Origin: Deltaproteobacteria bacterium
Lineage (GTDB): Bacteria > Desulfobacterota > Desulfomonilia > UBA1062
Direction: 5' to 3'
DNA: 64,000 nucleotides
Assembly (NCBI GenBank): GCA_018434685.1
Contig: JAHDOV010000002.1
Location: forward strand, 124,001-188,000
The notes beneath the pieces were generated by a model. That model was given only the letters and a program-made list of their open reading frames with translations, was not told the DNA's origin and ran no database searches. Position numbers and translations under genes: made by a program. Below, piece by piece: positions 1-8,642 of this stretch. Numbering within the stretch: the stretch's first letter is position 1; each line of letters begins with the position of its first letter.

Positions 1-2
1 AC

Positions 3-695
3 CTGGAAAACAGGAAACTCATCCCGCTGGTCAACCCCCATGACCTGGATACCCTCATCATGCAGATCGACCGCTGGCTCTTCTTCGGCCACGATCCCAC
101 CATACTCCTCGAGCGGGTGACCTTCCCGGTCATCTCCGAGGTGCTCCAGATCGCGTATGCCAGCTTCTACTTCCTCCCCCTGACCCTGTGCGTGCTCCTG
201 TACCGGAGGCGGTCCTTCCTTGATTTTCACATAAACACCTCCACCATCATCATGGGATTCTACCTCTCCTACCTCGGGTACTACTTCACCCCGGTCATCG
301 GCCCCCGCTTCACCATGGACCACCTTCAGAGTTTTCCCCTGAGCGGGATTCTCACCTTCGATCTCGTGAGACACACGCTGGCTGCTGCAGAAGGCATGAT
401 GCGGGACTGCTGTCCGAGCGGACACGCCCTCGTTTCCCTGCTGACAATCCTGCTCGCACGGAGATACTGCAGGACTTTCTACCGCGCCTCATGTCTCTGG
501 GCAGGACTCATCGTCATCTCCACGGTGTACCTGCGCTACCACTACGTGGCAGATATCCTCGCAGGGCTGCTTCTCGGGATCGCCGTATACCTCTTTGGAC
601 CGGCCGTGGCACGGCGGTTCATCCTGGGGGCACAGCCATACCCGCAGGACTCGGGCATGGGGGCAGGCACGGAGAAACAGGCACGGGACCGCTAG
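3..695 (+). CDS. PAP2-family membrane phosphatase (5' end outside window)
   Basis: An integral membrane phosphatase of the PAP2 superfamily, which hydrolyses or transfers phosphate from lipid phosphates (such as phosphatidate or undecaprenyl pyrophosphate) at the membrane. The reading frame is open to the window's left edge, so the ATG at 60 is probably internal and the N-terminus is missing. Several hydrophobic spans are visible. Two signature motifs occur in the C-terminal half: CPSGHA, then about 40 residues later RYHYVADILAG, which supplies the catalytic His and Asp. The C-terminal 25 residues are polar and likely cytoplasmic. The gene ends 4 bp inside the convergent acetyltransferase-like gene. 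The physiological substrate cannot be read from sequence; inositol-phosphoceramide-synthase-like relatives share this layout. Confidence 0.85.
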   Translation: MENRKLIPLVNPHDLDTLIMQIDRWLFFGHDPTILLERVTFPVISEVLQIAYASFYFLPLTLCVLLYRRRSFLDFHINTSTIIMGFYLSYLGYYFTPVIGPRFTMDHLQSFPLSGILTFDLVRHTLAAAEGMMRDCCPSGHALVSLLTILLARRYCRTFYRASCLWAGLIVISTVYLRYHYVADILAGLLLGIAVYLFGPAVARRFILGAQPYPQDSGMGAGTEKQARDR

Positions 696-1813
696 AGTAC
701 CGGCCGCTCGTAGATCCGGTAGGTCTTGTAATGATCTGCGAACAGGGGCTTCAGGGCGCCGATCATCTTCGTGTTCGTCTCCACGACGAGCGAGCAGTCC
801 GACTCGGTGTATCCCAGGGCGATCCCGTTCTCGATGGTCATGAGGTAGAAGATATCGTCTATCTTCCGGCCGCGGTATTCCGGCAGGACCCCCATGATGA
901 GCGTGCGGATCTTCCTGGTCTTTTTCGCCTCTGCCATGAACCTGAGCAGACGCCAGGGGTAGAGCCTGCCGTTGAGGATCCGCAGTGCAGGGTTCACGTC
1001 GGGGATCGATATGATGAAGCCGATCGTCGTGCCGTTGTGTTCTGCGAAGATGGAGAGCTCCGGTATGGCGATCATCTTGAGTTCCTGGTAAAACATCTCG
1101 ATCTGGGCATCCGTCAGGGGGAGATGGCCCCAGTTGCCCTCCCAGGCGACATTGAATATCTCCTGGATCTGCTTGACCCTCCTGGCCATGTCTCGCTCCT
1201 CGAGCAGTTTGAATTCCACATCGAGGTTCTTCATGATGTTGTCTTTGACATCCTTGAGATAGGGCCGGTAATCCTCGATCTTCCGGACAAGGTAGCAGTA
1301 CCAGTCGATGCACTTGGTGAACCCGCAGGCCTCGGCAAGGTCCTTGTAGTAGGGCGCGAAGTGGAAGAGGCCCGCCACGGGCATCACCTCGAGGCCCTCT
1401 GCCTCGAAACCGACGGAATCGTAGACCGAGAAGCTCTGAGGGCCGTTCATGACCTTCTTGCCTTTGACGCGCAGCCAGTCAGAGGCGGCATCGAAGAGAG
1501 CGCGCGCCACCTCCTCATCGTTGACTGCCTCGAAGAAGCCGAAAAACCCTGTTTCGTTGTCGTATTTCTTCTCGTAGAGGTGATTCACCTGGGCGGTGAT
1601 GCGGCCTGCCGGCACACCCTCCCGGTAGGCCAGGAAGAACTCTGCCTCGCCGATATCGAAGAAGTAGCCCGTGCCCGGCGTGAACAGCTTCTTCTGTTCG
1701 CTGATGATCGGGGGGATCCACAGGGGATCGTTCTCATAGATCCGGGCAGACCAGGGGAGCATGATGAACTCCCTGAGCATCTTTCTGCCTGCCACCCTCT
1801 TGATCTCGATCAT
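692..1813 (-). CDS. GNAT-superfamily N-acetyltransferase-like protein
   Basis: A 373-residue protein resembling the long, probably two-lobed GNAT-like family (YghO-like). The first lobe holds the sequence IYENDPLWIPP near residues 25-35, typical of this family. The C-terminal lobe has an acetyl-CoA-fold-like stretch, with IMGVLPEYRGRKID near residue 310 resembling the GNAT pyrophosphate loop. AAGGA lies 5 bases before the ATG and supports this start. It stands alone, convergent with the PAP2 gene. The substrate is unknown. A second 370-residue protein of similar general design occurs at 25.8-26.9 kb. Confidence 0.7.
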   Translation of the reverse strand: MIEIKRVAGRKMLREFIMLPWSARIYENDPLWIPPIISEQKKLFTPGTGYFFDIGEAEFFLAYREGVPAGRITAQVNHLYEKKYDNETGFFGFFEAVNDEEVARALFDAASDWLRVKGKKVMNGPQSFSVYDSVGFEAEGLEVMPVAGLFHFAPYYKDLAEACGFTKCIDWYCYLVRKIEDYRPYLKDVKDNIMKNLDVEFKLLEERDMARRVKQIQEIFNVAWEGNWGHLPLTDAQIEMFYQELKMIAIPELSIFAEHNGTTIGFIISIPDVNPALRILNGRLYPWRLLRFMAEAKKTRKIRTLIMGVLPEYRGRKIDDIFYLMTIENGIALGYTESDCSLVVETNTKMIGALKPLFADHYKTYRIYERPVL

Positions 1814-2013
1814 GACATTCCTTCTCCATTGCAGAAAACAACCACGAATATAATAATAGCAGACCAGTCCAGAAAAAAAAGATCGTCAGAAAATATGAAA
1901 TCTTACACCGGAAGTCCCCGGGGGGAAGACTCCCCGCTCATGCACCCCGCCCGGGAACGGGGCACCCCCCTCAGAAGCACCCTCCTATCGAGACCGCCCC
2001 TGATCCATTCATA

Positions 2014-2502
2014 TCAACTCTCAAAGAGTTCGCGGAGATAGGCAAACAGGGTCCGGTAGGATTTGGGCGGCCTGCCTGCTTCCTTTTCCTTGCGCGCATT
2101 CCTCACCAGCTGCATGAGCCGCTGGCGGTCGACTGTTGGAAACCGCTCCACGATTTCCTCCATGGCCGAGGGGCTGTCTGCCAGGAGATCATCGCGCAGG
2201 CGCTCGATCTCCTGAAAGTGTTCGGCCTGGGCCCGGTTATCCCCGTCTATTTCTCCCAGGGCAGCCAGGATGGGATCGGGATCGATCTCGCGCATGAGCA
2301 CGCCGATGTATTTGAGCTGCCGCTTCCTGGCCCCATGGCTCGTTATCGTCCGGGAAAACTCGATGGCCTCTGCGAGCGTGGCGGGCAGGTTCATGGCCTG
2401 GACCTGCTGCTGCGGAAGCTTCATGAGACGTTCGCCCAGTTTCTCGATGGCGTGCATCTCCCGTTTCACCTGTGATTTGCTCTTTCTCTCCTCTGATTCC
2501 AT
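2014..2502 (-). CDS. darP: Ribosome-associated protein DarP (YjgA/DUF615)
   Basis: A small, highly charged all-helical protein of 162 residues matching the YjgA/DUF615 family, which binds late 50S ribosomal precursors and helps their maturation. Family features seen are the Lys-rich N-terminus with KSKSQVKREM, the LPEAxxEAI-like segment (LPATLAEAIEF), the RKRQLKYIGVLMR segment, and a C-terminal YRTLFAYLREL. The frame is open further upstream, but that extension lies inside the ygiQ gene. GGAG 6 bases before the ATG at 2502 fixes the start. It begins 2 bases after the ygiQ stop, so the two are likely co-transcribed. Confidence 0.88.
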   Translation of the reverse strand: MESEERKSKSQVKREMHAIEKLGERLMKLPQQQVQAMNLPATLAEAIEFSRTITSHGARKRQLKYIGVLMREIDPDPILAALGEIDGDNRAQAEHFQEIERLRDDLLADSPSAMEEIVERFPTVDRQRLMQLVRNARKEKEAGRPPKSYRTLFAYLRELFES

Positions 2503-2504
2503 GA

Positions 2505-4211
2505 TTATCTCCGGCCTCCTCTTGTCCCGGCTGGTTTCTTGGCTACGACGATGTCCTTCTGCTGCTGTCTGGCGGCCCGGTCTTTCTCCACGAAGAGCGG
2601 CCTGCCCGTAAAGGGGTCTGTCCCGGTACAGTACATGACCCCCGAGACGGTCGAGGGCAGCGGGGTGAAGATCTGCACCTGCTCGGGATTGGTTTTCAGC
2701 TCTGTCGAGGCAAAGTCCTTGAGCCGCTTCATGTCTTCGAGCGTACAGCCCGGGTGGGCCGCGATGAGGTAGTAGGTCAGGAACTGTTTCTTGCCGCTCG
2801 CAGCGTTGAGCCGGTAGAAGAGGTTCTTGAATGCCACCAGGCACTCGCTGCCGGGTTTCCCCATGGCAGAGAGCACCCTGTCTTCGGTATGCTCCGGTGC
2901 GATCTTCATCTGCCCCGACACGTGGTGCGCAACGAGCTCCTGCATATAGCGCTGCCCGTTCTTCGTATCGGCCATCACCAGGTCATGGCGGATGCCCGAT
3001 GCCACGAAGACCCGCTTCACCCCCGGGAGTTGCCGCAGTCTCTTCAGGAGACGGATCTGGGCGCCGTGGTCCACCTGCAGGTGCCCACACGCGGCGGGAA
3101 AGAGGCAGCGCTTCTGCGTGCATGCCCGCTGGTGTTCGCACGCCATGCCGTACATGTTTGCCGTGGGGCCGCCAACGTCTGCAATGGTGCCCCTGAAGGC
3201 CCGGTGCCGGGTGAGTCGCCCGGCCTCCCTGACGATCGACTCCTCGGAACGGGAGACAACGCTGCGGCCCTGGTGCGGTGCGATCGAACAGAAGTTGCAC
3301 TGGCCGAAGCACCCCCGGTGGGTGGTGATGGAGAACCGGATGGTCTCCAGGGCGGTCACCCTTCCCTGTGCTTCATAGACCGGGTGTTGGTCCCGCTCGA
3401 AATCCATTTCATAGACCCTGTCCAGCTCCCGGGGCGTGAGCTCCGGCTGGGGCTGGTTCTGGACCAGGTAGCGGGTATCCTGGAGCTGGCACAGGCACGG
3501 CGCATCCGGGGAGTTGCTGTTCTCGTAGAAGCGCCGGAACATCCCGGCAAAGACCTGCGGGTCCCTGGCCACCACCTCGAAGGACGGCAGTTCCACGCAC
3601 TGGGCGGGTTTCTCCCGGGCAATGTGACAGATCCCCTTTATGCTCTTCACATCCCGTTTTTCCTTCAGGCCTTCTGCCAGTTCGAGCACGGCCCGCTCCC
3701 CCATGCCGTAAACGAGGATATCCGCCTTGGCATCGAACAGGACTGACCGGCGGATGCTGTTCGACCAGTAATCATAGTGGGCGATCCGGCGGAGGCTGGC
3801 CTCGATTCCGCCGAGCACGATGGGGCTCGTGTCCTTGAAGAACCGCCTGATCAGGTTTGCATAGATGATGAGCGCCCGGTCCGGACGGCGGTCGTTCATC
3901 CCCCCGGGGGTGTAGTCGTCGCTCTTGCGCCGCTTCCCGGCTGCCGTGTAGTTGGCCACCATGGAATCGATGCTCCCGCCCGTCACCCCCCAGAAGAGCA
4001 CGGGCTGGCCGAGCCTGCCGATATCCTTCTCCGAGTCGATATCCGGCTGGGCGATGATGCCCACCCGGTACCCTGCATCCATGAGCACATGCCCGATCAC
4101 CGACACGCCGATGTTGGGGTGGTCGATATAGCTGTCGCCGGTGATCAGGACTACATCGGCGCGGTCCCACCCGAGCGATGCCAGCTCTTCCTTTGTCGTG
4201 GGAATAAACAT
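2505..4211 (-). CDS. YgiQ-family radical SAM protein
   Basis: A 568-residue radical SAM protein of the YgiQ family (UPF0313). Function is not established. Order of parts: an N-terminal cobalamin-binding-like region with GDSYIDHPNIGVSVIG, a central radical SAM core whose [4Fe-4S]/SAM motif is CFGQCNFCS (CxxxCxxC), and a basic C-terminal tail. Family members begin close to FxPTTxEE, so the ATG at 4211 is preferred over an in-frame ATG 57 bases further upstream, although no strong Shine-Dalgarno stands directly before it. It is followed at 2 bases by darP and is divergent from the ABC importer, with about 155 bp between. Confidence 0.88.
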   Translation of the reverse strand: MFIPTTKEELASLGWDRADVVLITGDSYIDHPNIGVSVIGHVLMDAGYRVGIIAQPDIDSEKDIGRLGQPVLFWGVTGGSIDSMVANYTAAGKRRKSDDYTPGGMNDRRPDRALIIYANLIRRFFKDTSPIVLGGIEASLRRIAHYDYWSNSIRRSVLFDAKADILVYGMGERAVLELAEGLKEKRDVKSIKGICHIAREKPAQCVELPSFEVVARDPQVFAGMFRRFYENSNSPDAPCLCQLQDTRYLVQNQPQPELTPRELDRVYEMDFERDQHPVYEAQGRVTALETIRFSITTHRGCFGQCNFCSIAPHQGRSVVSRSEESIVREAGRLTRHRAFRGTIADVGGPTANMYGMACEHQRACTQKRCLFPAACGHLQVDHGAQIRLLKRLRQLPGVKRVFVASGIRHDLVMADTKNGQRYMQELVAHHVSGQMKIAPEHTEDRVLSAMGKPGSECLVAFKNLFYRLNAASGKKQFLTYYLIAAHPGCTLEDMKRLKDFASTELKTNPEQVQIFTPLPSTVSGVMYCTGTDPFTGRPLFVEKDRAARQQQKDIVVAKKPAGTRGGRR

Positions 4212-4298
4212 ATGCACCAAGCATAGAAGATATTTGTTCTCCTGGCAATGCTCCCGGGGGCAGTGCATTCATATTCTGCCTTTTTAAGATATCAGAGG

Positions 4299-4329
4299 TT
4301 GACACGCGCACCGGGTTTAAATATGTAAT
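4299..4329 (+). promoter_or_regulatory. Putative sigma-70 promoter of the ABC importer operon
   Basis: TTGACA at 4299-4304 is a perfect -35 box. A TGTAAT -10-like hexamer lies at 4324-4329 (19-base spacing), or a weaker TATGTA at 4322 with 17-base spacing. The -10 region falls inside the palindrome at 4322-4339, a layout expected for a repressor-controlled promoter. Inferred from sequence alone. Confidence 0.5.
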
Positions 4330-4339
4330 CCATTACATA
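4322..4339. promoter_or_regulatory. Perfect 18-bp palindromic operator candidate
   Basis: TATGTAAT-CC-ATTACATA is a perfect 8-2-8 inverted repeat, 27 bases before the substrate-binding protein start and overlapping the -10 region. Such sites are bound by dimeric repressors. It does not read as a standard Fur box, so the regulator is unknown. Confidence 0.6.
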
Positions 4340-4366
4340 ATACTACCCTGTCGAAGCGAGGTTGGC

Positions 4367-5488
4367 ATGGAATCAAAGAAAAAGGCCCTGGTAATTGCAA
4401 CGGTTCTGGCTGCCGCTGTGGTCCTGATGACCATGCTGCTGTCTGCCGGCCAATCCGGCCGGAATGCCGGTACTATAGGGAAAGGCAATCAGACCAGGAT
4501 ACTTCAGGACATGAAGGGAAATAAAATCCTAGTCGCCGACCCCCTAGGCCGGGTTGCCCTGCTGGGAGGACCGACCGGTCAAGTCGCCTATATCATGGGC
4601 GCCCAGGACCGGCTGTGCGCTGTCACGGAGAGCCTGCGGACCTCTTCGCTCGTACACATCATGGACCCCCGCATGGCAACGGTTCCCGGACCGAGGACCG
4701 TCTGCGGCAGCATCAACATCGAGGCCCTGATCCAGGCTGAACCGGATCTGGTCATCGCAGGCGACATCGATGGCGGCATCGTGGAGAGAAAGACCAGCAT
4801 CCCGGTTGTCTACCTGGAAGACAGCATGGGGCAGGGATTTTCCGAACTGAAGAAGGAGATACGCTTTTACGGCTACGTCTTCCAGACGCCGGATCGTGCC
4901 GAGCGGTACATCACCTATCTCGAGGACACGATCCGGTTTATCCGCTCGAGGACCGGGGACATCCCCGAAGAAGGCCGCAAGGTGGTGTATAACGGCTTCA
5001 GCCCGAATCACCTGGTGACCCTGGGCGGCGACACCTTCATGCAGGAGCGGATCGAGACCGCGGGGTGCATCAATGCGGCAAAGGCCATCACCACCACGGG
5101 TAAGCGCGAGGGCCTGCATTCCGGCCTGGACGAGGTTTCCATGGAGCAGGTCCTCGGGTGGAACCCCGATGTCATCGTCATCGACATGGGAACGCCCGAC
5201 GAGATCTATGCCGACCCCCGCTGGAGCGAGATCACCGCGGTGAAGAACAGGCGCGTCCACGTGCAGCCCTACGGTGTCTTCATCTGGAACCGGCCCACCG
5301 CGGAGTCGGCCGTGCTCAACCCCCTCTGGCTCGCCTGCATTGCCTATCCCGAGCGCTTCAAGGATATCGACATCGTCGCCGAGGTCCAGAGATTCTACCG
5401 GGAGATCTTCGACTTCGACCTGACGGAACAACAGGCTCGCGCGCTGATCGAAGGCGTTGACATCAGGACCATCGTCGTTTTTTCATGA
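4367..5488 (+). CDS. Periplasmic substrate-binding protein of Fe/B12-type ABC importer
   Basis: First gene of an importer operon, 373 residues, of the cluster-A-type periplasmic binding proteins (FecB/BtuF-like) that capture iron-siderophore, haem, cobalamin or related ligands. It has an N-terminal Lys-rich start followed by a hydrophobic segment (residues 7-26). No lipobox cysteine follows it, so the protein is either secreted with a cleaved signal or membrane-anchored. Two binding lobes are seen: PTGQVAYIMGAQDRLCAV near residue 70 and the second-lobe segment WNPDVIVIDMGTPDEIYADPRW near residue 265. GAGG lies 5 bases before the ATG. The ligand cannot be assigned from sequence. Confidence 0.87.
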   Translation: MESKKKALVIATVLAAAVVLMTMLLSAGQSGRNAGTIGKGNQTRILQDMKGNKILVADPLGRVALLGGPTGQVAYIMGAQDRLCAVTESLRTSSLVHIMDPRMATVPGPRTVCGSINIEALIQAEPDLVIAGDIDGGIVERKTSIPVVYLEDSMGQGFSELKKEIRFYGYVFQTPDRAERYITYLEDTIRFIRSRTGDIPEEGRKVVYNGFSPNHLVTLGGDTFMQERIETAGCINAAKAITTTGKREGLHSGLDEVSMEQVLGWNPDVIVIDMGTPDEIYADPRWSEITAVKNRRVHVQPYGVFIWNRPTAESAVLNPLWLACIAYPERFKDIDIVAEVQRFYREIFDFDLTEQQARALIEGVDIRTIVVFS

Positions 5489-5500
5489 GGTGCACTGTCC

Positions 5501-6568
5501 GTGGATAATGCCGCATCACGCAGGAATCCCGATCCCTCCGCCGCGGAGCCGGAACGGCGCACCACGCCATATCCGTTCATGCTGCACGGCATCCTGCTGT
5601 GTGTGCTCCTGTGCATATCGGTTGTATCCCTCATGCTGGGCCGCATCTCCATCCCGCCCGGTGAGGTGATCAGGATCTTCGTCTCCAGATTTGCCTCCAT
5701 CGATCAGACGTGGCCGTCCACCCTGACGAGCGTGATCTGGGATGTGCGGCTGCCGCGGCTCATCGCCGGAATCCTTGTGGGAAGCGGCCTGGCGGTTTCA
5801 GGCTCCGCGTTTCAGGGCATCTTCCGCAACCCCCTGGTCTCTCCGCACATCCTCGGGGTCGCTTCCGGCGCAGGCTTTGGTGCGGCTCTCGGCATCCTGC
5901 TCTCGGGCAACATCTTCGTCATCCAGACGCTGTCCTTCGTGTTCGGCATCATCACGGTCATGCTCACCTACACCCTGAGCCGCACGTACCGGTCTTCGCA
6001 GATGCTCGTGCTCGTGCTCTCCGGGATCATTGTGGGGGGGTTCTTCTCTGCCCTGCTCTCCATGGTCAAGTATATCGCCGACCCCATGAACAAGATGCCT
6101 GCCATCATATTCTGGCTGCTGGGCTCCCTCAACAATGTCTCCAACAGGGATCTTGTGGTGGCAACCCCGGTCTTTGCGTCCGGGATCATCGGCATCGTGC
6201 TGCTGCGCTGGCGGATAAACCTGCTGGCCATGGGCGACGATGAGGCACGCTCCCTGGGGGTGAACACAACCACCATCAGGCGGATCATCATCCTGTGCGC
6301 CACAATCATCACCGCCACGGCCGTATGCATTAGCGGCATCATCGGGTGGATCGGGCTCGTGATCCCCCACATGGGCAGGATCCTCGTAGGCCCTGACCAC
6401 AGGCTGCTCATCCCGGTATCGGCCCTCCTGGGCGCCTCGTTCCTGGTCCTGGTCGATCTCTTCTCACGCACGCTGCTTATCACGGAGATCCCCATAGGCA
6501 TCCTCACCGCGCTGGTGGGGGCCCCTATCTTCGCATATCTCCTCCATAAAAACAGGTCGGGGTGGTAG
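5501..6568 (+). CDS. FecCD-family ABC importer permease
   Basis: A polytopic permease of 355 residues with about 9-10 hydrophobic spans, of the FecCD/BtuC family. Typical motifs are DVRLPRLIAGILVGSGLAVSG near residue 80, FRNPLVSPHILGVASGAGFGA near residue 110, and the ATPase-contacting GxxFVGLVxPH-like loop (GIIGWIGLVIPHMGR) near residue 285. It starts with GTG at 5501, with GAGG about 10 bases upstream. Only 12 bases separate it from the binding protein, and 3 bases from the ATPase gene, indicating one transcript. Confidence 0.93.
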   Translation: MDNAASRRNPDPSAAEPERRTTPYPFMLHGILLCVLLCISVVSLMLGRISIPPGEVIRIFVSRFASIDQTWPSTLTSVIWDVRLPRLIAGILVGSGLAVSGSAFQGIFRNPLVSPHILGVASGAGFGAALGILLSGNIFVIQTLSFVFGIITVMLTYTLSRTYRSSQMLVLVLSGIIVGGFFSALLSMVKYIADPMNKMPAIIFWLLGSLNNVSNRDLVVATPVFASGIIGIVLLRWRINLLAMGDDEARSLGVNTTTIRRIIILCATIITATAVCISGIIGWIGLVIPHMGRILVGPDHRLLIPVSALLGASFLVLVDLFSRTLLITEIPIGILTALVGAPIFAYLLHKNRSGW

Positions 6569-6571
6569 GTC

Positions 6572-7381
6572 ATGACACCGCGCATCACTATCGACGATCT
6601 CTGTTTTTTCTACGCCTCTTCCGACGAAAAGCCCGTGTTTGAACATCTGAGCTTCCAGGTCTCTTCGGGTCAGGTGTTCTGCCTTCTCGGGCCGAACGGC
6701 ACGGGAAAGTCCACCCTCATCAAGTGCCTCAGCGGCCTGCTCCGGCCGCAGCAGGGCACGATCCTGCTCGACGGGGACGACCTGTCCAGCCTGAAGCCCT
6801 CATCCATCGCCAAAAAGGTCGGGTATGTGCCGCAGAGCCAGTTTTCCGTCTTTCCCTTCCTCGTGCGGGACGTGGTCGTCATGGGCCGGGCGGCCCATCT
6901 CAACAATATCTCCTCCCCGAAACAGAGGGACTACGACATTGCAGATGAGGCCATCAGGACCGTCGGCATCGCCCACATCGCCGAGAGACCCTGCAACAAC
7001 ATCAGCGGGGGCGAGTGGCAGCTCGTGCTCATCGCACGGGCCCTGACCCAGCAGCCCCAGATCCTCCTGCTGGACGAGCCCACCAGCCACCTGGACATGG
7101 GCAACCAGATGCGTATCCTCGAGGTCATCAGCGGCCTCTCCAGGGCGGGCCTCACGATCATCATGGCCTCACATTTCCCCGACCACGCCTTCCTGGCAGC
7201 TCACCAGGCGGCCATCCTCAAGGACCGGCAGTTCGTCGCCTGGGGAAACCCGGACGAGGTCATCAACCAGGCAAACCTGCAGGCAGCCTATGGCATCGAC
7301 GTGCGCATCCTGTTCGTGGCCGACGGCGTGGGGAGGAAGATCTGCGTTCCCCTGTCCCGGGCACCGGCCCTGCCGGGATAA
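6572..7381 (+). CDS. ABC importer ATPase (FecE/BtuD type)
   Basis: A 269-residue ABC ATPase powering the importer encoded by the two preceding genes. Walker A is GPNGTGKST near residue 38, the Q-loop lies in VGYVPQSQ, the signature is NISGGEWQ (an SGGE variant with W where R or Q is usual), Walker B is ILLLDEPTSHLD, and the switch His is in MASHFPDHAF. It ends the operon; about 170 bp without a gene follow before the pseudouridine synthase. Confidence 0.93.
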   Translation: MTPRITIDDLCFFYASSDEKPVFEHLSFQVSSGQVFCLLGPNGTGKSTLIKCLSGLLRPQQGTILLDGDDLSSLKPSSIAKKVGYVPQSQFSVFPFLVRDVVVMGRAAHLNNISSPKQRDYDIADEAIRTVGIAHIAERPCNNISGGEWQLVLIARALTQQPQILLLDEPTSHLDMGNQMRILEVISGLSRAGLTIIMASHFPDHAFLAAHQAAILKDRQFVAWGNPDEVINQANLQAAYGIDVRILFVADGVGRKICVPLSRAPALPG

Positions 7382-7551
7382 GGGGCAGATAGCAGCCTGC
7401 CATGCCCACTGGCCCCTGCCGGCACTCGGAGCCCGATCCCCTCAAGGACAACCTCATGGTTACCGCTTTATCTTTTTGGCTTACAAAAAAGAATCAGTCC
7501 TGCTAGAGAGCATAGCAAGTAAACTGCACTTTCTGATAAGAGGAACCAGTC

Positions 7552-8475
7552 ATGCATTCACCAAAGGATTTTGCGAAACAGGGAAGAGGACAGGCAAAGC
7601 AGGCTGTGCTGAGAGTGGACGAACGCACCGAGCTCATGAAGTTTCTCATGGAGAAGATGCCGGACAAGAGCCGCAGCACCATAAAGTCGCTCCTGGCGCA
7701 CCACCAGGTCTCGGTTGACTATGCCGTGACGACCCAATTCAACCATCCGCTCAAGGCAGGCCAGCAGGTCATGATCAACTGGACCAAGGTGCAGCAGAGC
7801 AGTCCGCGCAGGGGGCTGACCGTGGTGTTTGAAGACCCCCATATCCTGGTGATCGAAAAGCAGGCCGGTCTGCTCAGCATCGCCACGGACAAGGAAAAAC
7901 AGCGGACGGTCTACAGGATATTGAGCGATCAGGCAAAGAAGATGAACCCGGATAACCGGATCTTCGTGGTCCACCGTCTTGACCGGGAGGCATCGGGGCT
8001 CATGATCTTCGCCAAGAGCAGGGCCGTGCAGCAGTCGCTGCAGCACTCCGGGCAGAAGACAGCTGCGAAGAGAACCTATGTCGCTGTCGTGGAGGGTTCG
8101 GTCACCCCCGATGAGGGCGCCATCACCTCATGGCTCAAGGAAAACCAGGCCCATGTCGTCTACTCCAGCCAGATTCCCGGCGACGGACTGAGGGCCGAGA
8201 CCCGCTACCGGGTACTCAGGAAAAACAACGACTATACACTCCTGGAGATAAAGCCGGAGACCGAGCGGAAAAACCAGGTGAGGGTACACCTGAAGGACCT
8301 CGGCCACTGTATCACCGGGGACAGGAAATACGGGTCTGCCAAGAGGCCCATCGACCGCATGGCACTCCATGCCCGGGTCCTGACCTTCCGGCATCCGGTG
8401 ACCAACAAGGACCTGCGCTTCGAAACCCCCATTCCCGGCAGCTTCCTGCGCCTCTTCCCGGGGCCGAAGGGATAA
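7552..8475 (+). CDS. RluA-family RNA pseudouridine synthase
   Basis: A 307-residue pseudouridine synthase, converting specific uridines in rRNA or tRNA to pseudouridine. An N-terminal S4-like RNA-binding segment (residues about 25-85) precedes the catalytic domain. The catalytic motif is HRLDREASGLMIFAKS, with the nucleophilic Asp in HRLD (the usual RluA form is HRLDxxTSG). GAGG about 8 bases before the ATG supports the start. It is the last core gene before the low-GC cassette region, whose first attC-like site lies 85 bp downstream. Confidence 0.9.
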   Translation: MHSPKDFAKQGRGQAKQAVLRVDERTELMKFLMEKMPDKSRSTIKSLLAHHQVSVDYAVTTQFNHPLKAGQQVMINWTKVQQSSPRRGLTVVFEDPHILVIEKQAGLLSIATDKEKQRTVYRILSDQAKKMNPDNRIFVVHRLDREASGLMIFAKSRAVQQSLQHSGQKTAAKRTYVAVVEGSVTPDEGAITSWLKENQAHVVYSSQIPGDGLRAETRYRVLRKNNDYTLLEIKPETERKNQVRVHLKDLGHCITGDRKYGSAKRPIDRMALHARVLTFRHPVTNKDLRFETPIPGSFLRLFPGPKG

Positions 8476-8559
8476 GGCAGCACGCAGTGCCCGTGAACAG
8501 GGGTCTTTTCACAGAGGAATCATTTCTGCCCGGAAAGGCTTACGAAAATTTTGATCAAA

Positions 8560-8642
8560 TGCCAACTGTCCATATTTCACGGAAGTCCCCCTGTTTCCGT
8601 TTTACCCTTGTGTATAACGTCCGGTGCAGTGCTTTGTTGGGC
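8560..8642 (-). repeat. attC-like recombination site of the unknown-gene cassette
   Basis: Read on the minus strand: R'' GCCCAAC (8642-8636), L'' CACCGGA (8626-8620), L' TCCGTG (8583-8578), R' GTTGGCA (8566-8560). R'' and R' pair at 6 of 7 positions. L'' and L' pair with one unpaired base, the extrahelical base expected in attC. The stop codon of the cassette gene lies inside the site, as in many integron cassettes. Confidence 0.55.

Noticed and set aside
1900-1990. GC-rich inverted repeats between the acetyltransferase and darP
   Set aside because: Arms are short and no U-tract follows; terminator not supported.
2503-2844. N-terminal extension of the DarP frame
   Set aside because: It lies wholly inside the ygiQ gene; family N-terminus and Shine-Dalgarno place the start at 2502.
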